NCBI GenBank assembly: GCA_004555535.1
Contig: SFHU01000088.1
Coordinates: 1 to 12,459, forward strand
Length of the DNA: 12,459 bases
Origin: Clostridiales bacterium
GTDB taxonomy: Bacteria > Bacillota > Clostridia > Christensenellales > Aristaeellaceae
Direction of reading: 5' to 3'
In this document: piece after piece, positions 6,374 through 12,459 of the stretch
How the letters are laid out: each line of letters begins with the position of its first letter
Numbering within the stretch: position 1 is the first letter of the stretch
Notes under the pieces: model-generated
What the model saw: only the letters and a program-made list of their open reading frames with translations
Told to the model about the DNA's origin: nothing
Database searches by the model: none
Position numbers and translations under genes: made by a program

Positions 6374-7852
6374 TCACCCCAGCGCGTGCTTCTCCACATC
6401 CACCGTCAGCTCACCGTCCGCGCAGAAGGTGATGCCCTGCGCATCCATCGGCGTGTCGATCAGCGAGGAAACGACGTGCTCGCCGTCGTTCACAAACAGC
6501 TCGGCGCTCTCCCCGTCCAGAACCAACCGGAGCGTCATCACGCCGTCCTTCGGTCCGGCCTTGATGGCACGCACATGCGGGATGTCCCTCGTCGAGCCGC
6601 AGTTGGTGCGGTCAAAGACCAGCTCCCCGCGCGACAGCGCGCAGCGGATCACCGTGAAGCAGCGCTCATTTCTGGCAAAGCGCAGCTCAAAGCGGCGGCA
6701 GCTTCCCTCGCCGACGTGCAGCGTCACTGTCAGATCGAGCTGACGCCCGCAGACGCCGTCAAGCGCCGTCTCCCCGGCAAGGCGCACGCCCGTCAGGCGC
6801 ACGTCGTCCTGCCAGAGCGTTTCAAGCTCGCGGATGGGCTGCTGGCACAGCCGGCCATCGCGGATGCTCAGCTCACGCGGCAGGCTCGTGCGGCCATACC
6901 ACTTGTGACGCCTTGGCGCGCCGTTCAGCGTTTCCCAATTCTCCATCCAGCCAATCATGATGCGCCGGCCATCCGGGGCCAGCACCGTCTGCGGGGCGTA
7001 GAAATCGAGACCATCATCCACAGGCTGGACGCTGCGGCGGGTAAAGCGGTGGCTTTCCTCGTCATAGTCGCCCAGCAGCGCGATGGTGCCATAGCCCGCG
7101 TGGAAGACGCCGTCCGGCGTGGCCTGCATCTCCTGCGGGCTGGTGATCAGCACCTGCTCTCCATCCAGCGCGAAGAAATCCGGGCATTCCCACATGCGTC
7201 CAAGCTCGCCGCGGCTGGCATCCAGCTCCGAAACAAAGCGCCAGCCCCGTCCATCCTCGCTTTCAAGCAGCAGGATCGCGCCCTTGCGCGTCTCGTGCAG
7301 ATTGCCCACGACGCAGTAGATCCGTCCGTCCTTGCCGCGGAAGACCTTGGGGTCGCGGAAGTCGTGTGCGCTGTAGCCCTTGGGCAGCAGCGCCGCGCCG
7401 ATGACCGGGTTTTCCGCCAGCTTGGCGAAATTTACGCCGTCGCCAATGGCGACGCACTGCGCCTGCAGCTCCTTGTGCCCCGTGCCTGCGGGCTGCACGC
7501 CGGTGTACACCAGCATCAGCCGGCCGTCGTCGAGCGGCAGCGCCGAGCCGGAGAAGCATCCGCCCGCGTCCGCGTCCGTATCCGGGGCCAGCGCGGCAGG
7601 GAGATACGTCCAGTGCAGCAGGTCGCGGCTCTTCGCATGCCCCCAGTGCATCGGCCCCCAGATGGTGCTGTAGGGATGGTACTGGTAGAACAGATGATAC
7701 TCGTCCCGGTAATGGCAAAAGCCATTGGGGTCGTTCATCCAGCCAACCATGGGGGTAAGGTGAAACAGCGGACGGTCTCCCTCAGGGATCTCGTTAAGGG
7801 CCTCCCGCTCAAAGTCCCGCGCGGCGGAAAGCGGCGTCTGGTTTTTTAGCAT
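6374..7852 (-). CDS. GH32 sucrase / invertase (beta-fructofuranosidase)
   Basis: A 492-residue glycoside hydrolase family 32 enzyme that hydrolyses sucrose, sucrose-6-phosphate or short fructans. Key motifs are WMNDPNG (38-44) with nucleophile Asp41, FRDP (165-168) with transition-state Asp167, and ECPD (222-225) with acid/base Glu222. DFYAPQT (283-289) and IGWMENW follow in the five-bladed propeller, then the C-terminal beta-sandwich from about 350. No signal peptide, so it is intracellular. Upstream is an ABC importer, not a PTS permease, so free sucrose or a fructose oligosaccharide is a better substrate guess than sucrose-6-phosphate. I prefer the ATG at 7852, with AGGAGG 6 bases upstream (7859-7864). 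An ATG at 7870 would add six residues and use a purine run that is locked in the hairpin at 7872-7910. It lies downstream of the binding-protein gene in one operon. Confidence 0.92.
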   Translation of the reverse strand: MLKNQTPLSAARDFEREALNEIPEGDRPLFHLTPMVGWMNDPNGFCHYRDEYHLFYQYHPYSTIWGPMHWGHAKSRDLLHWTYLPAALAPDTDADAGGCFSGSALPLDDGRLMLVYTGVQPAGTGHKELQAQCVAIGDGVNFAKLAENPVIGAALLPKGYSAHDFRDPKVFRGKDGRIYCVVGNLHETRKGAILLLESEDGRGWRFVSELDASRGELGRMWECPDFFALDGEQVLITSPQEMQATPDGVFHAGYGTIALLGDYDEESHRFTRRSVQPVDDGLDFYAPQTVLAPDGRRIMIGWMENWETLNGAPRRHKWYGRTSLPRELSIRDGRLCQQPIRELETLWQDDVRLTGVRLAGETALDGVCGRQLDLTVTLHVGEGSCRRFELRFARNERCFTVIRCALSRGELVFDRTNCGSTRDIPHVRAIKAGPKDGVMTLRLVLDGESAELFVNDGEHVVSSLIDTPMDAQGITFCADGELTVDVEKHALG

Positions 7853-7871
7853 ATCCTGCCTCCTGAACATT

Positions 7872-7910
7872 GCTGTACCCCTCTCCTCCTTCAGGAGGAG
7901 AGGGGACAGC
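7872..7910 (-). promoter_or_regulatory. intercistronic mRNA hairpin after the binding-protein gene
   Basis: Arms CCCCTCTCCTCC and GGAGGAGAGGGG (7878-7889, 7894-7905) form a perfect 12-bp stem with a TGAA loop. An outer GCTGT/ACAGC adds five more pairs past a single bulged base (7877). On the operon strand no U tract follows, so it is a poor terminator. It starts about 10 bases after the binding-protein stop codon. Such structures commonly stabilise the upstream part of the mRNA so that the binding protein is made in excess. Read on the plus strand it is followed by a T-rich run, so it could also stop antisense transcription. Confidence 0.65.
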
Positions 7911-7919
7911 GTATTGTTT

Positions 7920-9530
7920 TTATTTTGCCTCGGCGTAGCGATCGTAGGCTGCCTGATAAACCTCCAGCAGCTCGCTCATGCCGCAGCGATCGAGGGTCTT
8001 GAGGTACTTCTCCCAGGCCTTGTCGTCCGGGCCGCCGTCCTTGATCCACAGCGCCTCCTGTTCGGCGACAGCGTTCTCAAAGTCGGTGCGGTACATGTCG
8101 ATGGTGTCCAGCTCGTCCGGCGTGAACACGCAGTCCACCGGGTAGACGGTCGTATCCTTGACGAAGGGCATCCAGTAATCATACAGGTCGGTCAGGCGCT
8201 CGATGGCACGATCCTCCATCTTGAACACGTCGCTGTAATAGTTCGAGAGGATCAGCTTCGGGCCAGCGACCTCGAGCTGCGCCTTCAGCTCGCCGGCGCT
8301 CTTGCCGTACTTCTCGCGGCTCTCGGCATCGGTGATGCTCAGCCACACGCCGTTTTCATCCTTGCCGATGAAGTAGGTGTCGATGGGGCCGTACTGCAGC
8401 TGCATGACGTTCTCGCCCGTGTACCACAGGTCGTAGAAGGCGAGCAGCTTCTCGGGGTTCTCGCAGGCGCTGGTCACGGAGAGATTGCCAGCGTTGATCG
8501 CGCCGCCGGTGCGCACGGTGACGTTGCTGGTGCCGTCCGGGCCGGTGAGCACCGGCAGGAACACATAGTCCGCAGCGTAGGGACCCATGAGCTCCTCGAT
8601 GTACCACCAGGTCGAGACGCCCACATAGCCCTGAGAGCACTTGGCCATCAGCTGCGTGGTATCCTGGCTGAACATTTCCTGATCCATCAGGCCCTCGGCA
8701 AACCAGTCGTGGAAGTAGGTCAGCGCGGCGCGGTAGTTGTCATCGTCGCAGACGAAGTTCACGGTGCCGTCGGCGTTGAGCACGAGGTCGTTGCAGACGT
8801 CGTTGATCCAGTTGGTGAAGCCGAAGCCCGCGTAGAAGATGTTCTGGCCCCAGCACCACTGGTCAAAGCCGGTGCTCATCGGGATGGTGCTGCCCGCGGC
8901 GTTGCCGTAGACCTTCGCGCTCATGTCGTTCTCCTTGAAGGCGACGAGCACGTCATGCAGCTCCTCGAGCGTGGTCGGCACGCTCAGGCCCAGTTCATCC
9001 AGCCACTTCTTGTTGATCATCGAGAACTGCGGCACGGTGAAGATGGAGTAGTCCTCCTCCTTGCCGATGCCGGCAGTGCCCATCTGCTCGCCCGCGGGCA
9101 GGCCGTAGATCGCGCCGTTGCTCATGGTGATGGCCGCGCGGATCTCCGGATGCTCCTCGAGGATGGCGCTGAGGTTGGGCATGATCTCCGGCGTGATGTA
9201 GGGCGTCAGGTCGATGAACGTGCCGTCCTCGCCGTAGGTCAGAAGATCATAGTTGTTGAAGCCCACGCCATTGAAGGCGTCCGGCAGGTCGCTGCCCGCG
9301 ATGCGGATGTTGACCTGCTCGCTGAGCGAGTCGCTCATGCAGTCCCAGTTGACGGTGATGCCCGTCTGCTCCTGCATGGCTTTGAGAACGGGGTTGTCCG
9401 CATAGCCGCCGGAAAGGGCGGAGATGGCAGAGATGATGGTGAAATCGGTCTGCTCCGCCACGGCGGAAGCGATGCCCAGCAGCGCAAGCGCCAGCAGGCA
9501 GGCGACGAGAGTCCTGAGAATTCGATTCAT
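7920..9530 (-). CDS. ABC sugar transporter, extracellular solute-binding protein
   Basis: A 536-residue solute-binding protein of the large LplA-like kind that goes with LplB/LplC-type permeases. It captures the sugar outside the membrane and delivers it to the two permeases encoded just upstream. The N-terminus has a signal peptide: Arg3 and Arg6, a hydrophobic core at about 8-20, and an A-V-A site (23-25) before Glu26. There is no lipobox cysteine where one is expected; Cys11 sits in LVAC but only four hydrophobic residues separate it from Arg6, too few for a lipoprotein signal. The mature part begins TDFTIISAISALSGGY and keeps the two-lobe style with many aromatic residues (Trp and Tyr) fit for sugar stacking. 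The ATG has AAAGGAG 7 bases upstream. The gap from permease 2 is 48 bases. Sugar specificity is inferred from the GH32 and GH13 genes that follow. Confidence 0.9.
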   Translation of the reverse strand: MNRILRTLVACLLALALLGIASAVAEQTDFTIISAISALSGGYADNPVLKAMQEQTGITVNWDCMSDSLSEQVNIRIAGSDLPDAFNGVGFNNYDLLTYGEDGTFIDLTPYITPEIMPNLSAILEEHPEIRAAITMSNGAIYGLPAGEQMGTAGIGKEEDYSIFTVPQFSMINKKWLDELGLSVPTTLEELHDVLVAFKENDMSAKVYGNAAGSTIPMSTGFDQWCWGQNIFYAGFGFTNWINDVCNDLVLNADGTVNFVCDDDNYRAALTYFHDWFAEGLMDQEMFSQDTTQLMAKCSQGYVGVSTWWYIEELMGPYAADYVFLPVLTGPDGTSNVTVRTGGAINAGNLSVTSACENPEKLLAFYDLWYTGENVMQLQYGPIDTYFIGKDENGVWLSITDAESREKYGKSAGELKAQLEVAGPKLILSNYYSDVFKMEDRAIERLTDLYDYWMPFVKDTTVYPVDCVFTPDELDTIDMYRTDFENAVAEQEALWIKDGGPDDKAWEKYLKTLDRCGMSELLEVYQAAYDRYAEAK

Positions 9531-9578
9531 GGTATGACTCCTTTCCGTTTTGGGTGTCGGTCTATTTCGGGCAGGCGC

Positions 9579-10484
9579 TTAGCCCTTGACTGCGCCAGCC
9601 ATGAAACCCTGTTCAAAGTACTTCTGCACGAACGGATAGATGACCAGCATCGGCGCGGCCGCCGCAATGATGGAGGCGAACTTGATCATTTCCGTCATCT
9701 TGTTCAGCTCGGCGTAGCCGCCGGAGATCATGCTCGCCTGCGTCGCGGAGGCAGAGCTCTTGATGAGGATATTGCGCAGCACCAGCGGCAGCGGCGCCTG
9801 GCTGCCCTTCATGTAGATGAGGGCGGTGAACCAGTCGTTCCAGTAGGCCACCATGCTGAAGACCACCATGACCGCCATGATCGGACGGGAGAGCGGGATG
9901 ATGATCCTGAAGAAGATGGTCATCTTGCTGGCGCCGTCGATCTCCGCCGCCTCCTTGAGCGAGCCGGGGATGCTGTTTTCAAAGAAGTTGCGGGCGATGA
10001 TCATGTGCGACACGGCGAGGCCGCCCGGCACGAACATGGCCCAGATCGTGCCCATCAGGCCGGTATCCTTGACGATGAGGTAGGTCGGGATGAGGCCGCC
10101 GCCAAAGTACATGGTGATCAGGAAGAAGATGGAGAGCGCCTTCCGGCCCGGCAGCTCCGCGACGGAGAGCGGATAGGCGACCATGTAGATCAGCGCGACG
10201 GAGTAGATCGTACCCAGCACCGTGTAGATGATGCTGTTTGCGTAGCCGGAGAGAATGTTCGCGTCGGCGAAAACCGCCTTGTAGCCGTCGAAGGTAAAGC
10301 CGCTGGGCGTGAGGAAGGTCTTGCCCGCGTAGACGTCATAGGGGTTGGAGAAGGACGCGACGAGGATGTAATACAGCGGATAGGCTACGATGAGCAGCAT
10401 GATGACGCACAGCGTCACCAGCACAACGTCGCTGGCCTTGTCGGACAGGCCGCCCAGCTTTCCGCTCTTTCTAGAAGCGATCAT
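9579..10484 (-). CDS. ABC sugar transporter permease 2 (LplC/YtcP-like)
   Basis: A 301-residue inner-membrane permease of the carbohydrate uptake (MalG-like) group, with about six membrane segments (first at about 19-43, last at about 266-288). The cytoplasmic EAA loop that docks the ATPase is at 178-201, starting EAAEIDGASK and ending IIIPLSRP. The C-terminal EQGFMAGAVKG is typical of the LplC/YtcP type. GGAGGG stands 8 bases before the ATG, and the gene starts 17 bases after the stop of permease 1, so the two are surely co-transcribed and should form the heterodimeric channel. Confidence 0.93.
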   Translation of the reverse strand: MIASRKSGKLGGLSDKASDVVLVTLCVIMLLIVAYPLYYILVASFSNPYDVYAGKTFLTPSGFTFDGYKAVFADANILSGYANSIIYTVLGTIYSVALIYMVAYPLSVAELPGRKALSIFFLITMYFGGGLIPTYLIVKDTGLMGTIWAMFVPGGLAVSHMIIARNFFENSIPGSLKEAAEIDGASKMTIFFRIIIPLSRPIMAVMVVFSMVAYWNDWFTALIYMKGSQAPLPLVLRNILIKSSASATQASMISGGYAELNKMTEMIKFASIIAAAAPMLVIYPFVQKYFEQGFMAGAVKG

Positions 10485-10501
10485 CTTCGATTCCCTCCCT
10501 C

Positions 10502-11428
10502 TTAAATGAACCGGTAGTCCGCGACCTTGCGGGCGATGCGGGTGACGATGAACAGCAGCGCGATGTTCACCAGCGTATTGAACAGGCCGATGGCCGTCGA
10601 GTAGCTGTACTTCGCGTTGAGAATGCCCTGCTCGTAGACGTAAACCGCGATGATATCGCTGGTGGCCTTGTTCAGATCCGTCTGCAGCAGATAAACCTTT
10701 TCAAAGCCGACGTTCATCAGGTTGCTGGCGCTGAGGATGAGCTGGAGAATCGCCATCGGCAGCAGCTCCGGAATGTCGATATGCAGGATGCGCTGGAAGA
10801 CGGAGGCGCCGTCCACCTTCGCGGCCTCATACAGCGAAGTATCCACCGTGGAGAGCGTCGCCATGTAGATGATCGCGCCCCAGCCGGCCTCCTGCCAGAT
10901 ACCCGAGGCAATGTAGATCGTGCGGAACATGCCGCTCTCGGAGAGGAAGTCGATGCTCGTACCCAGCAGCAGGTTGATCAGACCGCCGGACGGGCTCAGG
11001 AAGATGCGGATCATACCGCAGATGATCATCGTGGAGATGAAGTGCGGCGCGTAGAGCACGGTCTGCACGGTTCTCTTCAGGCCCTTGAAGCGGAGCTGGT
11101 TGAGCGCCAGCGCCAGGATGATCGGCACCGGGAAGCTCCACAGCAGGCTGTAAAAGCTCAGCAGCACGGTGTTCTTGATCATGCGTCCGCAGTTGGGCGA
11201 GCTGAAGAAGCGCACAAACCAGTCCAGCCCCACCCACTTGCTGCCGACGATGCCGCGGCTGGGCTTGAAATCGCGGAACGCGATCTGGATGCCGTACATC
11301 GGGCCATACTTGTAGATGATGGTGATCACAACGGGCACCAGCAGCAGCAGATAGAGCTGCCAGTTGTCCTTCAGCCTGCGCTCGAGGCTTCTGCCGCTGC
11401 GGACCTTGACTGCGGCGTTGTTTTTCAC
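10502..11428 (-). CDS. ABC sugar transporter permease 1 (LplB/YteP-like)
   Basis: A 308-residue inner-membrane permease, partner of the gene that follows. Membrane segments begin at about 23-45 (WQLYLLLLVPVVITIIY), and the EAA loop is at 201-224, starting EAAKVDGASV and ending IDIPELLP. The C-terminal ARKVADYRFI is usual for LplB-type proteins. I chose the GTG at 11426-11428: AGGGAGGG lies 6 bases upstream (11435-11442), and the longer frame from an ATG at 11506 would begin upstream of the operon's own -10 box and run through the operator. It is the first gene of the sugar operon. No ATPase gene is present in the operon; importers of this type often share one MsmX/MsmK-like ATPase encoded elsewhere. 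Confidence 0.92.
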   Translation of the reverse strand: MKNNAAVKVRSGRSLERRLKDNWQLYLLLLVPVVITIIYKYGPMYGIQIAFRDFKPSRGIVGSKWVGLDWFVRFFSSPNCGRMIKNTVLLSFYSLLWSFPVPIILALALNQLRFKGLKRTVQTVLYAPHFISTMIICGMIRIFLSPSGGLINLLLGTSIDFLSESGMFRTIYIASGIWQEAGWGAIIYMATLSTVDTSLYEAAKVDGASVFQRILHIDIPELLPMAILQLILSASNLMNVGFEKVYLLQTDLNKATSDIIAVYVYEQGILNAKYSYSTAIGLFNTLVNIALLFIVTRIARKVADYRFI

Positions 11429-11468
11429 GTGGATCCCTCCCTGTTTCTCTTGCTTCTCTTTCTCTTCA

Positions 11469-11480
11469 TGAAACGTTTCA
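11469..11480. promoter_or_regulatory. LacI-type operator of the sugar operon
   Basis: TGAAACGTTTCA is a perfect 12-bp palindrome with the central CG typical of LacI/GalR-family operators. It lies about 10-21 bases past the expected start of transcription of the operon and 41 bases before the permease GTG, so a bound repressor would block elongation or initiation. It is two bases shorter than the 14-bp CcpA cre consensus, so the divergent LacI-family protein is the better candidate than CcpA. Confidence 0.75.
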
Positions 11481-11496
11481 CATTTCATCTGAGCAT

Positions 11497-11525
11497 AAGA
11501 TACCACAGTTTACCAGATGTGTCAA
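11497..11525 (-). promoter_or_regulatory. promoter of the sugar operon
   Basis: Read on the minus strand: a perfect -35 TTGACA (11520-11525), a 17-base spacer, and -10 TATCTT (11497-11502, four of six consensus bases). The predicted start is near 11490, giving a leader of about 60 bases that contains the palindromic operator and the ribosome site of permease 1. Confidence 0.78.
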
Positions 11526-11638
11526 GGGCATTTTGAAAATTTGCATGACTTTTTTGAGCACTTTTTCCCCCTTCCCGAGGAATTGGTCTGACCATTTGCT
11601 CAATTCCACAAAATTTGCACGAATCTCGTCTTTGATCG

Positions 11639-11681
11639 TTTCGTGAAATCCACCGATCGTTCTTCATTCCATTTCATGAAA
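11639..11681. promoter_or_regulatory. paired TTTC-RT-GAAA palindromes upstream of the regulator promoter
   Basis: TTTCGTGAAA (11639-11648) and TTTCATGAAA (11672-11681) are 33 bases apart start to start, about three helical turns. They use the same GAAA/TTTC words as the operators but in everted order. They sit just upstream of the regulator's -35 box and could be auxiliary regulator sites; chance in AT-rich sequence is not excluded. Apart from these and the promoter and operator entries, the 336-base divergent spacer (11429-11764) shows nothing I can name. Confidence 0.3.
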
Positions 11682-11685
11682 CATC

Positions 11686-11714
11686 TTTACTTTTCTGTGA
11701 AAATATGATATACT
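11686..11714 (+). promoter_or_regulatory. promoter of the LacI-family regulator gene
   Basis: -35 TTTACT (11686-11691), 17-base spacer, -10 TATACT (11709-11714), start expected near 11721. It is followed at once by an operator-like palindrome and then the regulator's ribosome site. Confidence 0.62.
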
Positions 11715-11723
11715 TCTGCATAT

Positions 11724-11736
11724 AGAAAGCGTTTCT
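11724..11736. promoter_or_regulatory. operator-like site ahead of the regulator gene
   Basis: AGAAAGCGTTTCT has perfect 5-base arms around GCG. It shares GAAA and CGTTTC with the operon operator but has one more central base. It sits just past the expected start of transcription, mirroring the position of the operon operator, which suggests autorepression by the LacI-family protein. Confidence 0.5.
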
Positions 11737-11764
11737 CTTTTCTACCCGATCGCGAGGTGATCCC

Positions 11765-12459
11765 TTGTCCAATCCAAAGAAAACCACTGCGACCATGAGC
11801 GATGTTGCCCGTGAGGCCGGCGTGGCGCTGGGCACGGTTTCCAAGGTCATCAACGGCCAGAGCGTGGGCGAGAGCTACCGCCTGAGGGTCGAGGCGGCAG
11901 TCAAAAAGCTCAATTATCAGGTCAACAGCAGCGCCCGATCGCTCAAGACCGACCGAACCAACACCATTGCCTTCATCGTCCCCAACACCGTCACCCCCTA
12001 CTTCGCGCTGCTGACGCATCATATTAATATGGCGCTGGAGCGGCGCAACTACAAGATGCTCCTGTGCTTCACGGAGTACGACCGGGAACGCGAGCAGGAC
12101 TTCATCCAGATGGTGCGCCAGAACCGCGCGGACGGCGTCATCGCATTGACCTACAACCCGCATCTGGAGATCCCGGAGGACATCCCGTTTGTGACCATCG
12201 ACCGCTTCTTCAGTGTGTCCGTCCCCTGCGTAGCGGCGGACAACTTTGCCGGCGGCAAGATGGCAGCGCACGAGCTGGCGCGGCGCGGCTGCAGGCATGT
12301 GGCGTTCATGCGCTACGGCTCCCGGATCACCAACGAGCCCAGCAAACGCAAGGACGGCTTCATCAGCGGCTGCATGGAGCTGGGGCTGCCCTACGAGTGC
12401 CTGCTGCTGGACGACGGAACGCCGCTCTCTGCGTTTGAGACCTTCCTGCGCGCCAACAT
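11765..12459 (+). CDS. LacI/GalR-family transcriptional regulator, partial at the window edge
   Basis: An open frame of 231 codons with no stop before the right edge, so the C-terminus lies outside. The start is taken as TTG at 11765 with GAGGTGA 4 bases upstream (11754-11760); an ATG 10 codons later has no ribosome site. Residues about 11-70 are the LacI DNA-binding domain: MSDVAREAGVALGTVSKVIN as the helix-turn-helix, and SSARSLKTDRTNTIAFIVPN through the hinge into the ligand domain. The ligand domain has FEN-like YFALLTHHINMALERRNYKM, then RADGVIAL and VTIDRFF in the order usual for the family. It is divergent from the sugar operon, with palindromic sites in front of both, so it is likely the local repressor, released by sucrose, fructose or a related sugar. 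The inducer is inference. Confidence 0.93.
   Translation, partial: MSNPKKTTATMSDVAREAGVALGTVSKVINGQSVGESYRLRVEAAVKKLNYQVNSSARSLKTDRTNTIAFIVPNTVTPYFALLTHHINMALERRNYKMLLCFTEYDREREQDFIQMVRQNRADGVIALTYNPHLEIPEDIPFVTIDRFFSVSVPCVAADNFAGGKMAAHELARRGCRHVAFMRYGSRITNEPSKRKDGFISGCMELGLPYECLLLDDGTPLSAFETFLRAN

Noticed and set aside
7914..10505. 863-residue open frame on the plus strand
   Set aside because: It spans the antisense of the binding protein and permease 2, including their intergenic gap. Composition is shadow-like (Asp, His, Arg, Val), while the minus strand carries clear conserved proteins.
11469..11480. Reading the palindrome as a CcpA catabolite site (cre)
   Set aside because: The cre consensus is 14 bp, with flanking T-G and C-A two bases further apart. 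The site is a compact 12-bp palindrome next to a dedicated LacI-family gene. Dual use cannot be excluded.
10502..11506. Longer permease 1 starting at an ATG at 11506
   Set aside because: That ATG lies upstream of the -10 box of the operon promoter and the extra 26 codons cross the operator. The GTG at 11428 has a strong ribosome site.
11687..12298. 203-residue open frame on the minus strand facing the sugar operon
   Set aside because: It is antisense to the LacI-family gene and runs across that gene's promoter. The plus frame has the ribosome site, helix-turn-helix and hinge.
1..12459. CRISPR arrays, tRNA or rRNA genes, insertion sequences, toxin-antitoxin or phage-defence genes
   Set aside because: I looked for regularly spaced repeats, cloverleaf-like segments, transposase motifs and small paired genes on both strands and saw none.

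Overview
The window looks like chromosome of a GC-rich member of the Clostridia (Firmicutes). The hints are strong AGGAGG-type ribosome binding sites, GTG and TTG starts, sigma-A-like promoters with 17-18 base spacers, and an LplB/LplC-type sugar ABC importer with no dedicated ATPase gene. A gut or rumen lineage such as the Christensenellales is plausible, partly because the solute-binding protein has an ordinary signal peptide and no lipoprotein cysteine. The lineage assignment is inference only.

Left part (about 1-4100): a small cluster resembling the uncharacterised E. coli ybhH-ybhJ-ybhD group. It holds a full-length aconitase-family hydratase (272-2539, minus), a LysR-type regulator (3075-4022, minus), and between them the wreck of a PrpF/YbhH-like isomerase gene (2647-2831, minus). 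In that wreck the N-terminal 39 codons are joined almost directly to the C-terminal end, so more than 300 codons of the catalytic core are missing and the reading frame is broken. The promoter and a phased LysR-type site array in front of the wreck are intact and probably still drive the hydratase.

Right part (about 4250-12459): a sucrose-type utilisation locus. A divergent LacI-family regulator (11765 to the window edge, plus, incomplete) faces an operon on the minus strand. Its order of transcription is permease 1, permease 2, solute-binding protein, GH32 sucrase/invertase, GH13 amylosucrase-like enzyme, then a long-stem terminator at 4253-4306. The operon promoter (TTGACA, 17 bases, TATCTT) is followed by a perfect LacI-type palindrome TGAAACGTTTCA. 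The regulator's own promoter is followed by a related palindrome at a similar distance, which suggests one repressor controls both. Both glycosidases lack signal peptides. The simplest model is uptake of unphosphorylated sucrose or a related saccharide, then cleavage in the cytoplasm by GH32 (glucose plus fructose) or by the GH13 enzyme (glucan transfer or hydrolysis).

Two RNA-scale structures break up the operon: a near-perfect 17-bp hairpin right after the solute-binding-protein gene, and a 228-bp non-coding interval with several stem-loops between GH32 and GH13 that looks like a dispersed repeat element. I see no tRNA, rRNA, CRISPR array, insertion sequence or phage gene. I see no convincing new multi-gene system; the items most worth following up are the gutted isomerase gene with its preserved regulatory region, the operator pair, and the intergenic hairpin elements.
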